NCBI GenBank assembly: GCA_016710745.1
Contig: JADJVB010000005.1
Coordinates: 558,001-622,000 of the forward strand
Source: Chitinophagaceae bacterium
Lineage (GTDB): Bacteria > Bacteroidota > Bacteroidia > Chitinophagales > Chitinophagaceae
Reading direction: 5' to 3'
Length of the DNA stretch: 64,000 bases
Both the position numbers and the translations under genes were made by a program. Numbering within the stretch: position 1 is the stretch's first letter; each line of letters starts with the position of its first letter. Shown one piece after another: positions 17,503 to 26,795 of this stretch. The notes below the pieces were generated by a model, which did not search any database, was not told where the DNA came from, and saw only the letters and a list, made by a program, of their open reading frames with translations.

Positions 17503-19350
17503 ATGAAGACCTATCGCAGATTACTACGGTTTGCAAAACCCTACAGCAAATTCACTTTGCCGTTTTTTGTATTTACACTGATCGCCGTTTTCTTCAGCGT
17601 ATTTCAATTTGCACTGATCATACCCTTGTTAAATTTTCTATTTGATAACCAGTCGGCCGAAACTATGCGGCAATACGCAACAGCACCGGAGTTTTCCATG
17701 TCGGGCACTTATCTTAAGGATCTTTTTTATTACCAGATATACCATTTAAAAACACAGAACCCGGTTTATGCATTGTATTTTATCGCCGCATTAATTGTAT
17801 TGGCAGTAATACTTACCAATGTATTCCGTTACCTGGCCCAACGCAGTATGGTTAGCGCCCGTACGCTGTTGGTAAAAAGAATAAGGGAAGCCATTTTCGA
17901 AAAGATCAATTACCTCCACATGGGGTATTTTACCAAAGAAAAAAAAGGCGATCTGCTTTCCCGGATGAATTCCGACGTGTTTGAAATTGAAGCCGTAGCA
18001 GCCAATTCCCTGGAAATCCTGTTTAAAGAACCCTATATCATGATCGGCTATTTCATTGCCTTGTTTGCTATATCGGTAAAGCTAACTTTATTCACGCTGT
18101 TAATCATTCCCATTTCCGCGATCGGTATTGCACTGGTTACAAAAAAATTACGTAAGGAAGCCAGTGATATGCAATCGTCAATCGGCAGGCTACTTACCAT
18201 TATTGATGAAACGCTGATGGGTATGCGCATCATCCGCTCTTTCAACGCTACCGATTTTGTGGTAAAACGTTTTCGCAAGGAAAATGATTTTTACCGCCAG
18301 GCGAGTTTGCAGGGGTTTAAAAAAAGGGAACTGGCGCCCATTTTTTCTGAAGTATCCGGCGTGATCGTAGTGGCCTGTATTTTAATTTATGGCGGCTCGA
18401 TGATCTTGAAAAACCAGGGTGCTAATCCATCCGGATTGCAGGCCAGTGAATTCATTGCCTTCATCGCCATCTTTTCGCAGGTGATCAGGCCGGCAAAAGC
18501 CATGGTGGTTGCACTGGCTAATATTCAGCGTGGCCAGGCGTCGGGCAGCAGAATCCTCGAAGTACTGGATACCAAGATTGAAGTAGATGATCATCCAAAC
18601 GCGGTTCCATTAAAATCTTTTAATTACGCCGTTGAATTCAACGACGTATGTTTCGGTTATTCCGACAAACCGGTTTTAACCGATATCAATTTCACCATAG
18701 GAAAGGGTAAAACCATTGCCCTCGTTGGTCCGTCGGGGGTTGGCAAATCAACCATTGCCGATCTGCTGCCCAGGTTTTATGATGTTACGGGTGGCACCAT
18801 AACCATTGACGGCCAAAACATTCGTGATTTTACGATGGAATCCTTAAGAAGCCAGATGAGTTTTGTAACCCAGGATATTATTCTATTCAATGATTCCATT
18901 TTCAACAATATCGCCTTGGGCAAACCGGATGCCAGTATTGAAGAGGTAATGAGGGCTGCTAAAATTGCCAATGCCCACGAATTTATTATCGATACGGAAG
19001 AAGGTTACGAAACCAATATTGGCGACCGGGGCATTCGACTTTCCGGAGGCCAACGGCAACGATTGAGCATCGCCCGGGCAGTTTTTAAAAACCCGGCCAT
19101 ATTGATCCTTGACGAAGCCACCTCGGCGCTGGATACCGAATCGGAAAAATCGGTTCAGGATGCCCTTAACAATTTGATGCAGGGCCGAACAACGCTGGTC
19201 ATCGCCCATCGGTTAAGTACCATTAAAGAAGCTGATGAAATTTTGATATTGCAGGATGGCAAAATCGTTGAACGCGGTAATCATTTCGACCTGATAGAGA
19301 TCGAGGAAAGTATTTATAAAAAACTAACCCAGTTGCAGAAGATTGCCTGA
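17503..19350 (+). CDS. ABC exporter, MsbA-like (fused membrane and ATPase domains)
   Basis: 615 residues. Six membrane segments lie in residues 1-330 (first at LPFFVFTLIAVFFSVFQFALII). The nucleotide-binding domain has Walker A GPSGVGKST near 410, signature LSGGQRQRLSIARA near 513, Walker B ILILDEATSALD, and the switch His in IAHRLSTI. The length fits homodimeric half-transporters such as MsbA and the lipid-linked oligosaccharide flippases. Because it follows a GT4 gene by 15 bp, glycolipid flipping is a sensible guess, though the transported substrate cannot be read from sequence. Confidence 0.93.
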   Translation: MKTYRRLLRFAKPYSKFTLPFFVFTLIAVFFSVFQFALIIPLLNFLFDNQSAETMRQYATAPEFSMSGTYLKDLFYYQIYHLKTQNPVYALYFIAALIVLAVILTNVFRYLAQRSMVSARTLLVKRIREAIFEKINYLHMGYFTKEKKGDLLSRMNSDVFEIEAVAANSLEILFKEPYIMIGYFIALFAISVKLTLFTLLIIPISAIGIALVTKKLRKEASDMQSSIGRLLTIIDETLMGMRIIRSFNATDFVVKRFRKENDFYRQASLQGFKKRELAPIFSEVSGVIVVACILIYGGSMILKNQGANPSGLQASEFIAFIAIFSQVIRPAKAMVVALANIQRGQASGSRILEVLDTKIEVDDHPNAVPLKSFNYAVEFNDVCFGYSDKPVLTDINFTIGKGKTIALVGPSGVGKSTIADLLPRFYDVTGGTITIDGQNIRDFTMESLRSQMSFVTQDIILFNDSIFNNIALGKPDASIEEVMRAAKIANAHEFIIDTEEGYETNIGDRGIRLSGGQRQRLSIARAVFKNPAILILDEATSALDTESEKSVQDALNNLMQGRTTLVIAHRLSTIKEADEILILQDGKIVERGNHFDLIEIEESIYKKLTQLQKIA

Positions 19351-19439
19351 GTTCAACTATAACTCGGTTCAAAAGATCAGCAAAGTATTTTTTTTACAGT
19401 GCCCGATCATGTTACATAAACCTCATGTTACCTGTTTAC

Positions 19440-20219
19440 TTATGAGCTTATTTTGCCGGCACCAAGCCAAATTTTAAAATCAGCCGATCTGTCCGTACTC
19501 ACAACAGTTTCGGCTTTTGGTACAGGCTTTAATTTAACCAATACCCGGCTTTTTGTATAAGCCAGCATTTCAGTGATGGCATTTATAGATATGATAAACT
19601 GCCGGTTGATCCTGAAAAACATTTTTGGATCTACAATTGCCTCCACGCTGTCCAGGTTAAAATCAAGAATGTAGCGTCGGGCATCGTGCGTAGTAAGAAA
19701 ATTCACCTTGTCCTCGGTATTAAAATACGCTATATCGCCGGCGTTAATCGTTTTTATATGGTCGCCATACCGCACCGCAATTCGGTCTCTGTAAGGATTA
19801 CTACGTTCGCTATATGCCTGTAATAACTTTTCAATATCAAAAGCAGGAGCGCCGACCACCGGTTTAAGTTCCTTGAATTTATCAACCGCTGCTTCCAATT
19901 GTGCTTTCTTGATGGGCTTAAGCAGGTAATCTATGCTGTTCACTTTAAAAGCTTCAATGGCATACTGATCGTAAGCCGTCACAAAAATAACCGGACATAA
20001 CAGTTTTATTTCCCTGTATATTTCAAAACTTAATCCATCCGATAACTGGATATCAGAGAAGATCAGCTCGGGCGTATTGTTATTACGAAACCAGTTAATG
20101 GCATCAGAAACGCTGCCCAGGGTTCCCATCAATTCAATATCCGGCTCAATCTCCTTAATCATTTTAAGCAGCCTTTTTGCCGAAGGCGCTTCATCCTCAA
20201 TAATTAATATTTTAAGCAT
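19440..20219 (-). CDS. LytTR-family response regulator
   Basis: 259 residues. REC domain with acidic residues E8-D9, phospho-acceptor D56 (LIFSDIQLSDG), and Lys in DYLLKPIKKAQLE. A LytTR DNA-binding domain follows from about residue 150 (RIAVRYGDHIKTINAGDIAYF through FFRINRQFIISINAI). It starts 4 bp after the stop of its sensor kinase, and is the last gene of a seven-gene minus-strand run. Confidence 0.94.
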   Translation of the reverse strand: MLKILIIEDEAPSAKRLLKMIKEIEPDIELMGTLGSVSDAINWFRNNNTPELIFSDIQLSDGLSFEIYREIKLLCPVIFVTAYDQYAIEAFKVNSIDYLLKPIKKAQLEAAVDKFKELKPVVGAPAFDIEKLLQAYSERSNPYRDRIAVRYGDHIKTINAGDIAYFNTEDKVNFLTTHDARRYILDFNLDSVEAIVDPKMFFRINRQFIISINAITEMLAYTKSRVLVKLKPVPKAETVVSTDRSADFKIWLGAGKISS

Positions 20220-20223
20220 AAAA

Positions 20224-23130
20224 TTATTTTAATAAAGGTAATAAAACTGTAAATAAATGATCATCATGTAATATCCTCACCGGCTTATTGGTCAACAGAT
20301 CATAGCGGGTAACTATATTCTGCAGTCCCATCCCTGCTCCCGTTTGCTTTTTGTTCTTATGATTTATATTATTTTTTATACATAGATAGGCATCATCTGC
20401 TATAGATATGTTTATGATCAAAGGATTCACCTCCGATAGTGCATTATGTTTTATCGCATTTTCCATCAAAAGCTGTAACGACAAAGGTGGAATTTTGTAT
20501 TTTTTCTTTTCCTCTTCACTAATATTAATTTCTACACGGAGCGAATCTCCGTACCGTTTCTTTTGCAAAAATGCATAAGAATTAAGTGTTTCTATTTCTT
20601 CCGCCAGCGAAATAGCGTCCTTGTCGCGTTGGTTCACAATGTTTCTGAAAAAGTCGGACAGTTGCTCAGCATATTCAGCCGCCAGGTGAGGTTCATCTTC
20701 AATGGTTGATATCAAGGTATTGAAACTATTAAATAAGAAGTGTGGATTTATCTGGCTTCTGAGCATTTCGAATTGAAAATGAATTTTTTCCTGCTTTAAT
20801 GTTTGGAACCTTTTCAATTCACGCTCTCTGTGTTTTACATACAGGTATATCAATGAAATAAGTATAACGGCGCAGCCCAATAAAAACCACCAGGTTTTAT
20901 AAACAGCCTGTTTAATGGTAAATGAATACGAATCCTCAGAAGCGTTTGAAAAATTCTTGTTTAAAGAGGCCTGGATCCTGAATTTGTATACGCCCGGACC
21001 GAGCTTTGGAAAATTTTTAGACCGGTCGGTTGTATAGATCCAGTTATTGTCGAACCCTTCTAATGTATAACGGTAATACACTTTTTCCGGATCAGAATAA
21101 TAGAGCCCGGTATAGCTGAATGTAAAATTATTTTCATCATGTTCAAAAATGTTCGATGTTCTATTTCCAAGGTCAGTTAAAAACAATTTAATCGATTCGA
21201 TCAAAGCTGTCGGTTTCTGTAAAGAATGTTCTGGAAAGGAATACGTTAATATTCCTTTTTCGGTACTCACCATTATATTTCCGGAAGTATCTGTTGAAAT
21301 AGCGCCCAGATCTTCTACATTAATATTTGAAATCCCCTGGCTACCACCTACATAGGAAATATCCCCGGTAACCGGGTCGAGTATATCAAGCCCTTTTTTG
21401 TGAACGATGATGATATTTCCACTTGGGTCGATTTTAAGAACGGATAACTTCAAATCACTGAGGCCTTCATTTACTCCATAATTTGTAAACGTTTTACCGT
21501 CAAATTTATAAATGCCGGCGCTGGCTGTACTGAACCAGATATTTCCATTTCTATCTTCGGCAACCGAATATATCCGGTTGTCTTTAATTTTTTCCCGATC
21601 ATTATAGTAAGTAAAATGATTACCCTTGAGCATGGTTAAACCATTGCCATCGGTTGCAAACCATATCCGATCTTTACTATCCTTAAAAATGTTGTAGATA
21701 TAGTTTGTTCCGGTACTTACATTATCATAGTTTGTAAAACGGCAGAGGGTATTTATATCCGTGTTTTCTGCTGTAATTTCAATAACCATTAATCCCACCA
21801 GGCTGCTTACATAAACATTATTCTTATTTCCGGTTATAGAAAGTATAGTGGAATTAATAAACAGGCTGTTTTCCTTAAAAATCCGGTATTTAAAAGTAAA
21901 CGGATCTACGATATATATGCCCTTTCCTATCAACCCAACCCAGATATTTCCATTCACGTCCTGGTACAACGACGTGATATCTGTTTTTTCGCTCACACCT
22001 GCCAACTTCAATTTACGCTCTTTGGTAATGTTGTTTTTCGTTGTAAGTTTTATCAGTTCATTTTCTTTGTTGCTGATCCAGGTGCTCCCGTCTTTATCAC
22101 CCAACACAACATGTATGTGTTCAAAAGGAGGTGAACTGGGTATTGGCGTTAGCTTAAGCGATTCGCCATGTGTTCTAATGAGTCCATACGGATGGGCAGA
22201 CAACCAAATATTACCCTGCATATCCTCAATCATACTGTTAATCGTCTTATCAAATATATTATCAGGTGCTTTCTCCAGCACATTACCGTTAAGTACATAT
22301 TTGTAAAACCCGTTGCCTTGGGTTGCCACCCAAAGTATGTTTTGTGCCAATAGCATTGAATTTATCTGGCCATGCTCCCAGTGTTTCGAAACTTCGGGTA
22401 CCAACACTTTTTTCGAATTAAAATCAAAAAGGCAAAATCCATTTTCCTGAAGCCCGATCCAAAACATATTATTTCCGGCAGAAACCATGGCGGTCACAAT
22501 GTAATCTGGAAGCCCATCCGCAGGTCCGATGATACTGATTTTTTTTTGCCCGTTTTTAAAGCTGCAGATGTTAAGCCCCTGGTCGGTTCCGGCTATAATA
22601 TATCCGTTATCGGTTATAGCCATGCTGTTTACGCTACCGTCGCTCAAGCCATCTTCAACGTCGATGACGTACAATATATTTTTTTTCAAACAATAAATGC
22701 CTTCGCCCTGTGTTGAAAACCAGAGGTTATCTTCCTTGTCCTGTAAAAAAGCAGTGATCTTTCTTTGAGGTGTTCCTTCCTCCGGATTAATGTACAATAA
22801 TTTGTTGTTTTCAACATTGGCAATGCGCCCGCTGTTAAACCCAACCCATAGTAAACCTTTTCTATCCTGGTAGATAGCCGTGACGGTATCGTTAAATTCG
22901 GTATTGGTAAAATCTATCCTCGTATATTTTTCACCGTCGAATTTATAGAGTCCGTTATCGGTTCCTGCATACAGGTAACCTATATTGTCTTTGAACAGGG
23001 TATTTATCTGGATTTGCTTTTTATCTTTCTCTAATTGAAAATAGCTATCTCCGGCAATCTGGGCCTCAACCGGGCATATATAAGATAAGGTGATAACGGT
23101 TGTGAGCAAATACGGTAATACTCTTCTCAT
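20224..23130 (-). CDS. Two-component sensor with propeller repeats (LytS-type kinase)
   Basis: 968 residues. Signal peptide, then two seven-bladed propeller halves (repeats such as GTDNGLYKFDGEKYTRID, LWFSTQGEGIYCLKK, IWFATDGNGLTMLKG, IWFSTASAGIYKFDGKTF), a Y_Y_Y domain ending in PGVYKFRIQASLN, a membrane span (WWFLLGCAVILISLIYLY), and a His_kinase domain with SQINPHFLFNSFNTL (His near residue 798). The ATPase part is MENAIKHN and GMGLQNI. It lacks the fused regulator of hybrid propeller sensors and instead uses the separate LytTR protein 4 bp downstream. The start overlaps the YceI stop as ATGA, which implies coupled translation. Confidence 0.94.
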   Translation of the reverse strand: MRRVLPYLLTTVITLSYICPVEAQIAGDSYFQLEKDKKQIQINTLFKDNIGYLYAGTDNGLYKFDGEKYTRIDFTNTEFNDTVTAIYQDRKGLLWVGFNSGRIANVENNKLLYINPEEGTPQRKITAFLQDKEDNLWFSTQGEGIYCLKKNILYVIDVEDGLSDGSVNSMAITDNGYIIAGTDQGLNICSFKNGQKKISIIGPADGLPDYIVTAMVSAGNNMFWIGLQENGFCLFDFNSKKVLVPEVSKHWEHGQINSMLLAQNILWVATQGNGFYKYVLNGNVLEKAPDNIFDKTINSMIEDMQGNIWLSAHPYGLIRTHGESLKLTPIPSSPPFEHIHVVLGDKDGSTWISNKENELIKLTTKNNITKERKLKLAGVSEKTDITSLYQDVNGNIWVGLIGKGIYIVDPFTFKYRIFKENSLFINSTILSITGNKNNVYVSSLVGLMVIEITAENTDINTLCRFTNYDNVSTGTNYIYNIFKDSKDRIWFATDGNGLTMLKGNHFTYYNDREKIKDNRIYSVAEDRNGNIWFSTASAGIYKFDGKTFTNYGVNEGLSDLKLSVLKIDPSGNIIIVHKKGLDILDPVTGDISYVGGSQGISNINVEDLGAISTDTSGNIMVSTEKGILTYSFPEHSLQKPTALIESIKLFLTDLGNRTSNIFEHDENNFTFSYTGLYYSDPEKVYYRYTLEGFDNNWIYTTDRSKNFPKLGPGVYKFRIQASLNKNFSNASEDSYSFTIKQAVYKTWWFLLGCAVILISLIYLYVKHRERELKRFQTLKQEKIHFQFEMLRSQINPHFLFNSFNTLISTIEDEPHLAAEYAEQLSDFFRNIVNQRDKDAISLAEEIETLNSYAFLQKKRYGDSLRVEINISEEEKKKYKIPPLSLQLLMENAIKHNALSEVNPLIINISIADDAYLCIKNNINHKNKKQTGAGMGLQNIVTRYDLLTNKPVRILHDDHLFTVLLPLLK

Positions 23131-23681
23131 TGTTTCAATAAGTCAGCTTTTATTTCCACGTTAATTTCCGATGCCAGTTTTTCGTATACAATTTTCGGAA
23201 TAGCTATATCGTGATCGGCAAGAAATACCGTGAATTTTGACCTGATACTTATTACGCCATTCTTAACGACTACTTCATTTTTTATGATTCTTTCACGTAC
23301 CACGCCATGTACCGAAAGCTTACCTTTCGCCCTTAAGGTATAGGTTCCGTCGATCGAATAGTCGATATCTTCAATAATCTTTCCGCTGAAAAAAGCATAG
23401 GGATATTGGGTACTCTCCATATAATTTTCGTTAAAATGCTCCCTTTGCAGGGGACTGTTGAAACCGGTAAAAGCACTTATTTTAACGCTGAATGCAAATA
23501 TTTTTTTGTCGAGATCTACCTTTCCTTTCATTTCTTTACAGGCAGCGGTAATTAATTCCAACGGCGCATCCGAATGAAACTGGATGCTGCCGTCTTCTGT
23601 TCCGTAAATATTTTGAGCAGTAACGCTCCCATGAAACGACACAAGAAATACAAAACACAGTTTAAATAAATTCTGACTCAT
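23127..23681 (-). CDS. YceI-like periplasmic protein
   Basis: 184 residues from the ATG at 23681, which gives a clean signal peptide (leader ends SVTAQ). YceI beta-barrel hallmarks: IQFHSDAPLELITAACKEMK, FSVKISAFTGF, HFNENYMESTQYPYAFFSGK, and KGKLSVHGVVRERI. The family binds isoprenoid or other amphiphilic ligands. It is one of two related YceI genes flanking the DUF5777 barrel gene. Its stop overlaps the sensor kinase start by four bases. Confidence 0.9.
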   Translation of the reverse strand: MSQNLFKLCFVFLVSFHGSVTAQNIYGTEDGSIQFHSDAPLELITAACKEMKGKVDLDKKIFAFSVKISAFTGFNSPLQREHFNENYMESTQYPYAFFSGKIIEDIDYSIDGTYTLRAKGKLSVHGVVRERIIKNEVVVKNGVISIRSKFTVFLADHDIAIPKIVYEKLASEINVEIKADLLKQ

Positions 23682-23731
23682 ATTTTTAAGATTACATTTA
23701 CTGTAAATATAAATCATATTTGCCGCAGCAG

Positions 23732-24649
23732 CTATTTTCCCCGTTTCCGAACGGTGAATACCCTTGAAATATTAAATCCAAAGTAGATGTCTCCTTTTCC
23801 CCATTCGCCGGTAGTTTCAGAAATAAAATTGCGCTCTGTCATTCCCTGTGAGTTTGTAAAATGCAATTGAAATACGTGTCCACCGGTTTCAATATCAAAA
23901 CCTACCGACAGGGAGTTGGTTCTGCCTGTCAACGTGGTCGATGGCAACTGGTAGTAATATTCCACGTTCAAACTGATTCTTTTCGTAATTTTCTGCCTGC
24001 CACCTATGCCAATGGCAAATTGGTTATTCGATTCAGATTCCAGCCGTACCAGGTTATGGTGTATATAAGTAGGCATGATTTCCAAAGAAAAACTTTCCGA
24101 AAATTTGCGGCCGATCAGTAACTGGTGGGTATAAAACAACCTGGATGAAAATAAATTATCTCTTGTTGGATCGGTGAAATCTGCCGTGGTTAAGGCAACT
24201 GTAGGGATATAGCATATCGTAACCGGCATTTTTCTTTTGCCTCTCGATTGCTTCAATATTTTGAGCTTAAAAAATGCATCATATGTTTTTCCAAAGGAAC
24301 TTCGCCCAACACCGATCATGATATCGCTGGTAATTCCATAATCAAATCCTAATCTTATCGTCGCATTATCCAGTCCAAAAAGTTCTTTCACGCCGGCATT
24401 TATCTTGCCAAACCTGTGCGATATCTTTGCATCTAAAACACCCTGCCCTACATTTTCAACCGTATGGCCATTAATTAAACGCGTGGTTTTAAACGTTGCA
24501 ATGGTGTAAATGGTCCGGTTACGTACTTCATTCTCCATTTCCCGCTGCAGCTGGGCAAACAGATCATTTTCAAGCGTATCCTGCGCTTTTAATTCGCCCG
24601 CCGTGGCAGATATCGTTAGGATAAGTAAAGCAATGTGTTTGAAAAGCAT
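23732..24649 (-). CDS. DUF5777-type outer membrane beta-barrel protein
   Basis: 305 residues. Signal peptide (leader ends AGELKAQ), followed by alternating amphipathic strands: TIYTIATFKTTRLINGHTVE, GQGVLDAKISHRFGKIN, IRLGFDYGITSDIMIGVGRS, and a C-terminal VFQLHFTNSQGMTERNF then DIYFGFNISRVFTV. NGHTVE and the GVLDAKISHRFG block are typical of DUF5777. Function unknown; family members sit beside YceI and cytochrome-like genes in many Bacteroidota, as here. Confidence 0.88.
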   Translation of the reverse strand: MLFKHIALLILTISATAGELKAQDTLENDLFAQLQREMENEVRNRTIYTIATFKTTRLINGHTVENVGQGVLDAKISHRFGKINAGVKELFGLDNATIRLGFDYGITSDIMIGVGRSSFGKTYDAFFKLKILKQSRGKRKMPVTICYIPTVALTTADFTDPTRDNLFSSRLFYTHQLLIGRKFSESFSLEIMPTYIHHNLVRLESESNNQFAIGIGGRQKITKRISLNVEYYYQLPSTTLTGRTNSLSVGFDIETGGHVFQLHFTNSQGMTERNFISETTGEWGKGDIYFGFNISRVFTVRKRGK

Positions 24650-24673
24650 AAGTTTTGGGTAATATAGAAAAAA

Positions 24674-25228
24674 TTACATTTTTTGATCGAAATTTGTTTG
24701 GACATTTACTTCAATTGATTCAGCAATTTTATCAATAACCAGTTTTGGGATCGAAATATTATAATCGGTAATTTTAATAAAGAACTTCGAAGCCAGCGAT
24801 AATTTACCACCGGTTATCGTAATAGTTCCTGTTGCGTCAACTTTCTTCACCATACCATGGATGGTCATATCGCCGGTAACCCGTACCGGGTAAATACCGT
24901 CTTTGTCGAACGAAACATCTGCCAGGTTTATAATAGTACCTTTAAATCCGGCATATGGAAACCTTCCGCTTTCCATATAATTTTCGTTAAAATGTACTTC
25001 CATCAGCGACTTTTCAAAATGAAAATTTTTGACGATCAGGGAAAATTGAATCAATCCGGATTGCGTGTTAAGCACGTTGATCACCTGGTTATTTTCGGCT
25101 TTTATATTTTCCAGGGAAGTTTTTGAAAAAAATGAAATGCGCCCATTCTTTGTAAAATACTTCTGCGCAACCAGGCCGGTATTAAGGCCAACAAGTAAAA
25201 TGAGTAAATAAATTATTTTCGGTATCAT
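24674..25228 (-). CDS. YceI-like periplasmic protein, second copy
   Basis: 184 residues from the ATG at 25228; the upstream in-frame start would overlap the preceding gene and lacks a good leader. Signal peptide ends LVAQ. Motifs: GRISFFSKTSLENIKAENNQ, HFNENYMESGRFPYAGFKG, VTGDMTIHGMVKKVD. The HFNENYMES and DMTIHG blocks match the downstream YceI protein, so the two are diverged paralogues. It starts 5 bp after the stop of the cytochrome-like lipoprotein gene. Confidence 0.9.
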   Translation of the reverse strand: MIPKIIYLLILLVGLNTGLVAQKYFTKNGRISFFSKTSLENIKAENNQVINVLNTQSGLIQFSLIVKNFHFEKSLMEVHFNENYMESGRFPYAGFKGTIINLADVSFDKDGIYPVRVTGDMTIHGMVKKVDATGTITITGGKLSLASKFFIKITDYNISIPKLVIDKIAESIEVNVQTNFDQKM

Positions 25229-25233
25229 AATGA

Positions 25234-25602
25234 TTAATTGTTTAGCGCTCCGCCTTCTATCCAGCATTTTATTTTATTCCGCTCTTCAGGCGTCATCGTT
25301 CCCGAAGCTGGCATCGATTTGTCAACAACCACTTTAGTATAGATCTTGTCTTTTCGGCCACTGATCTGAAGATAATTCTGAAAAACGGCTCCTCCGGCTG
25401 CGCTCGCATCATGGCAGCCGCTTATCGCACATTTAGCCGATATTAACGGAAATATATCGGCAGCAAATCTGGCAGGAATCGTATTACAGTCAGCCGGAAT
25501 AAAACTGTTGGGATACAGCAGCTCCTCTTTGTTGTTGTAACAACCTGCCATTGACATAAAACAGGCAGTAAGTAAAACCAGGTTAAATAATCTCAATTTC
25601 AT
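25234..25602 (-). CDS. Cytochrome-like lipoprotein with CX4CH motif
   Basis: 122 residues. A lipobox (ACFMSMAGC|YN) anchors it. The remainder fits a small c-type cytochrome-like domain: FAADIFPLISAKCAISGCHD contains C-x4-C-H, an unusual spacing for covalent haem attachment, and the C-terminal VDKSMPASGTMTPEERNKIKCWIEGGA has the Met-Pro and the WIExGA helix of that fold. Haem binding is an inference. Its place in the YceI/DUF5777 operon hints at a redox-linked envelope function. Confidence 0.8.
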   Translation of the reverse strand: MKLRLFNLVLLTACFMSMAGCYNNKEELLYPNSFIPADCNTIPARFAADIFPLISAKCAISGCHDASAAGGAVFQNYLQISGRKDKIYTKVVVDKSMPASGTMTPEERNKIKCWIEGGALNN

Positions 25603-25606
25603 AATA

Positions 25607-26047
25607 TCATTTAAATATAAAGCACCTGATCAAATAAACATCAGCTTTAATGCCCATATCGGGATATCCCTGTCCTATTCCGTTACAAATCCCCTTAACA
25701 TGTACAATATCTCCCTGTTTACAATCAATTAATGATTCTTCCAATGTGCAATTAATATAGGCCTGTTCTGATTCGGTTTTCAAAAGTAGTACTTTTTGAT
25801 GTTGCGCATTTTCCGAAACCTGGTGCACTTCGCCGGTTACCATTAACACATCACCGCTATATTTTTTTGCAGCAGACAAAGAATCGCTATTGTATAATAA
25901 ATACAAAACTTTGGCCGAAACAGGGATCCCCTTACTGTTCTTTACGTTTCTGGGCCCCTTGTTGTATTTTAAAAATCCAAGTACCAGGATAGCAACCAGG
26001 ACCAAAGAAACTGATAATAAAATAATTCTTTTTGTTTTCGATGCCAT
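25607..26047 (-). CDS. Membrane-anchored OB-fold protein
   Basis: 146 residues from the ATG at 26047. One N-terminal membrane anchor (RIILLSVSLVLVAILVLGFL), then a small OB-fold of the tRNA_anti-like kind: YSGDVLMVTGEVHQVSENAQ, YINCTLEES, KQGDIVHVKGICNGIGQGYP. It is the first gene of the minus-strand operon that runs to the LytTR regulator, 4 bp ahead of the cytochrome-like gene. Function unknown. Confidence 0.82.
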   Translation of the reverse strand: MASKTKRIILLSVSLVLVAILVLGFLKYNKGPRNVKNSKGIPVSAKVLYLLYNSDSLSAAKKYSGDVLMVTGEVHQVSENAQHQKVLLLKTESEQAYINCTLEESLIDCKQGDIVHVKGICNGIGQGYPDMGIKADVYLIRCFIFK

Positions 26048-26104
26048 ACAGTAAAAATATACACTGCATTCGCGACCTTGACCCAAATTTTGTTGAATTG
26101 GCAA

Positions 26105-26795
26105 ATTACCATGCTGAAGGGGAATTTATCGATCTGAATGCCAAATATCGCTATTTGAAAATACGCTTTTTTACGGCAGAATTCACCTGCCGGGGAACAA
26201 CCTAAAGAATAATGTATAGGATAGAAAGTAATTTCAAATAGTACAGCTTTGGAAAACCCCCGATTGTGCTGTCAGCCTGAGCCTGTCTTGCTTTACGGCA
26301 AAGAAAAGAATTAGCCTTTCGCAAGGTTTAATCTCCATACTGAAAGGATCGTTTTCTGAATAACAGGCTCAGTTGACAGTCTTTGTTATAATAAACATTT
26401 TTGTGAATCAAAATTTGTCATTTCATTCTTCATCCGCAAATGAAATAAGCTGAATGAGAAAATCACCCGATTGAACTGGTAAAAAAACCAGCAACTCCAA
26501 ATTCACGTAATCGCACCCAGTGCATACATTTTTTTACCGAATACCTGTTTTCTAAAAAATATGTAAGCTGTTATAAAATTGATTCAGCTTCATTTTTATT
26601 AAACAGTATTTATTTATTTGCGCCTATGCTTATTCAAATATCTTTTTTGCCAGCTCAACAAAATTCAGTTCAGCAATAAATTATTTATTTCCAATTTTAA
26701 TTTCGAAACAAAGATGAGTTTTCAAATCGTTAGCGCGGTTGTATAACGATTCACTGAGTCCGGTTGTTAATTGATCACTTACAAATACTTCTTTT
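26105..26795. other. Intergenic region between divergent operons
   Basis: AT-rich, about 690 bp. It contains the inverted-repeat element described at 26269-26379. No ORF with coding character was seen. Promoters for both flanking operons must lie here, but I could not place a convincing TTTG/TAnnTTTG pair. Confidence 0.5.
26269..26379. repeat. Inverted-repeat element ending in CTGTCA
   Basis: Left arm CTGTCAGCCTGAGCCTGT (26269-26286) is complementary, with one gap and one mismatch, to the right arm ACAGGCTCAGTTGACAG (26363-26379). The 111-bp unit has no gene. Strings like CAGCCTGAGCCTGTC are dispersed repeats in many bacterial genomes. Confidence 0.6.
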
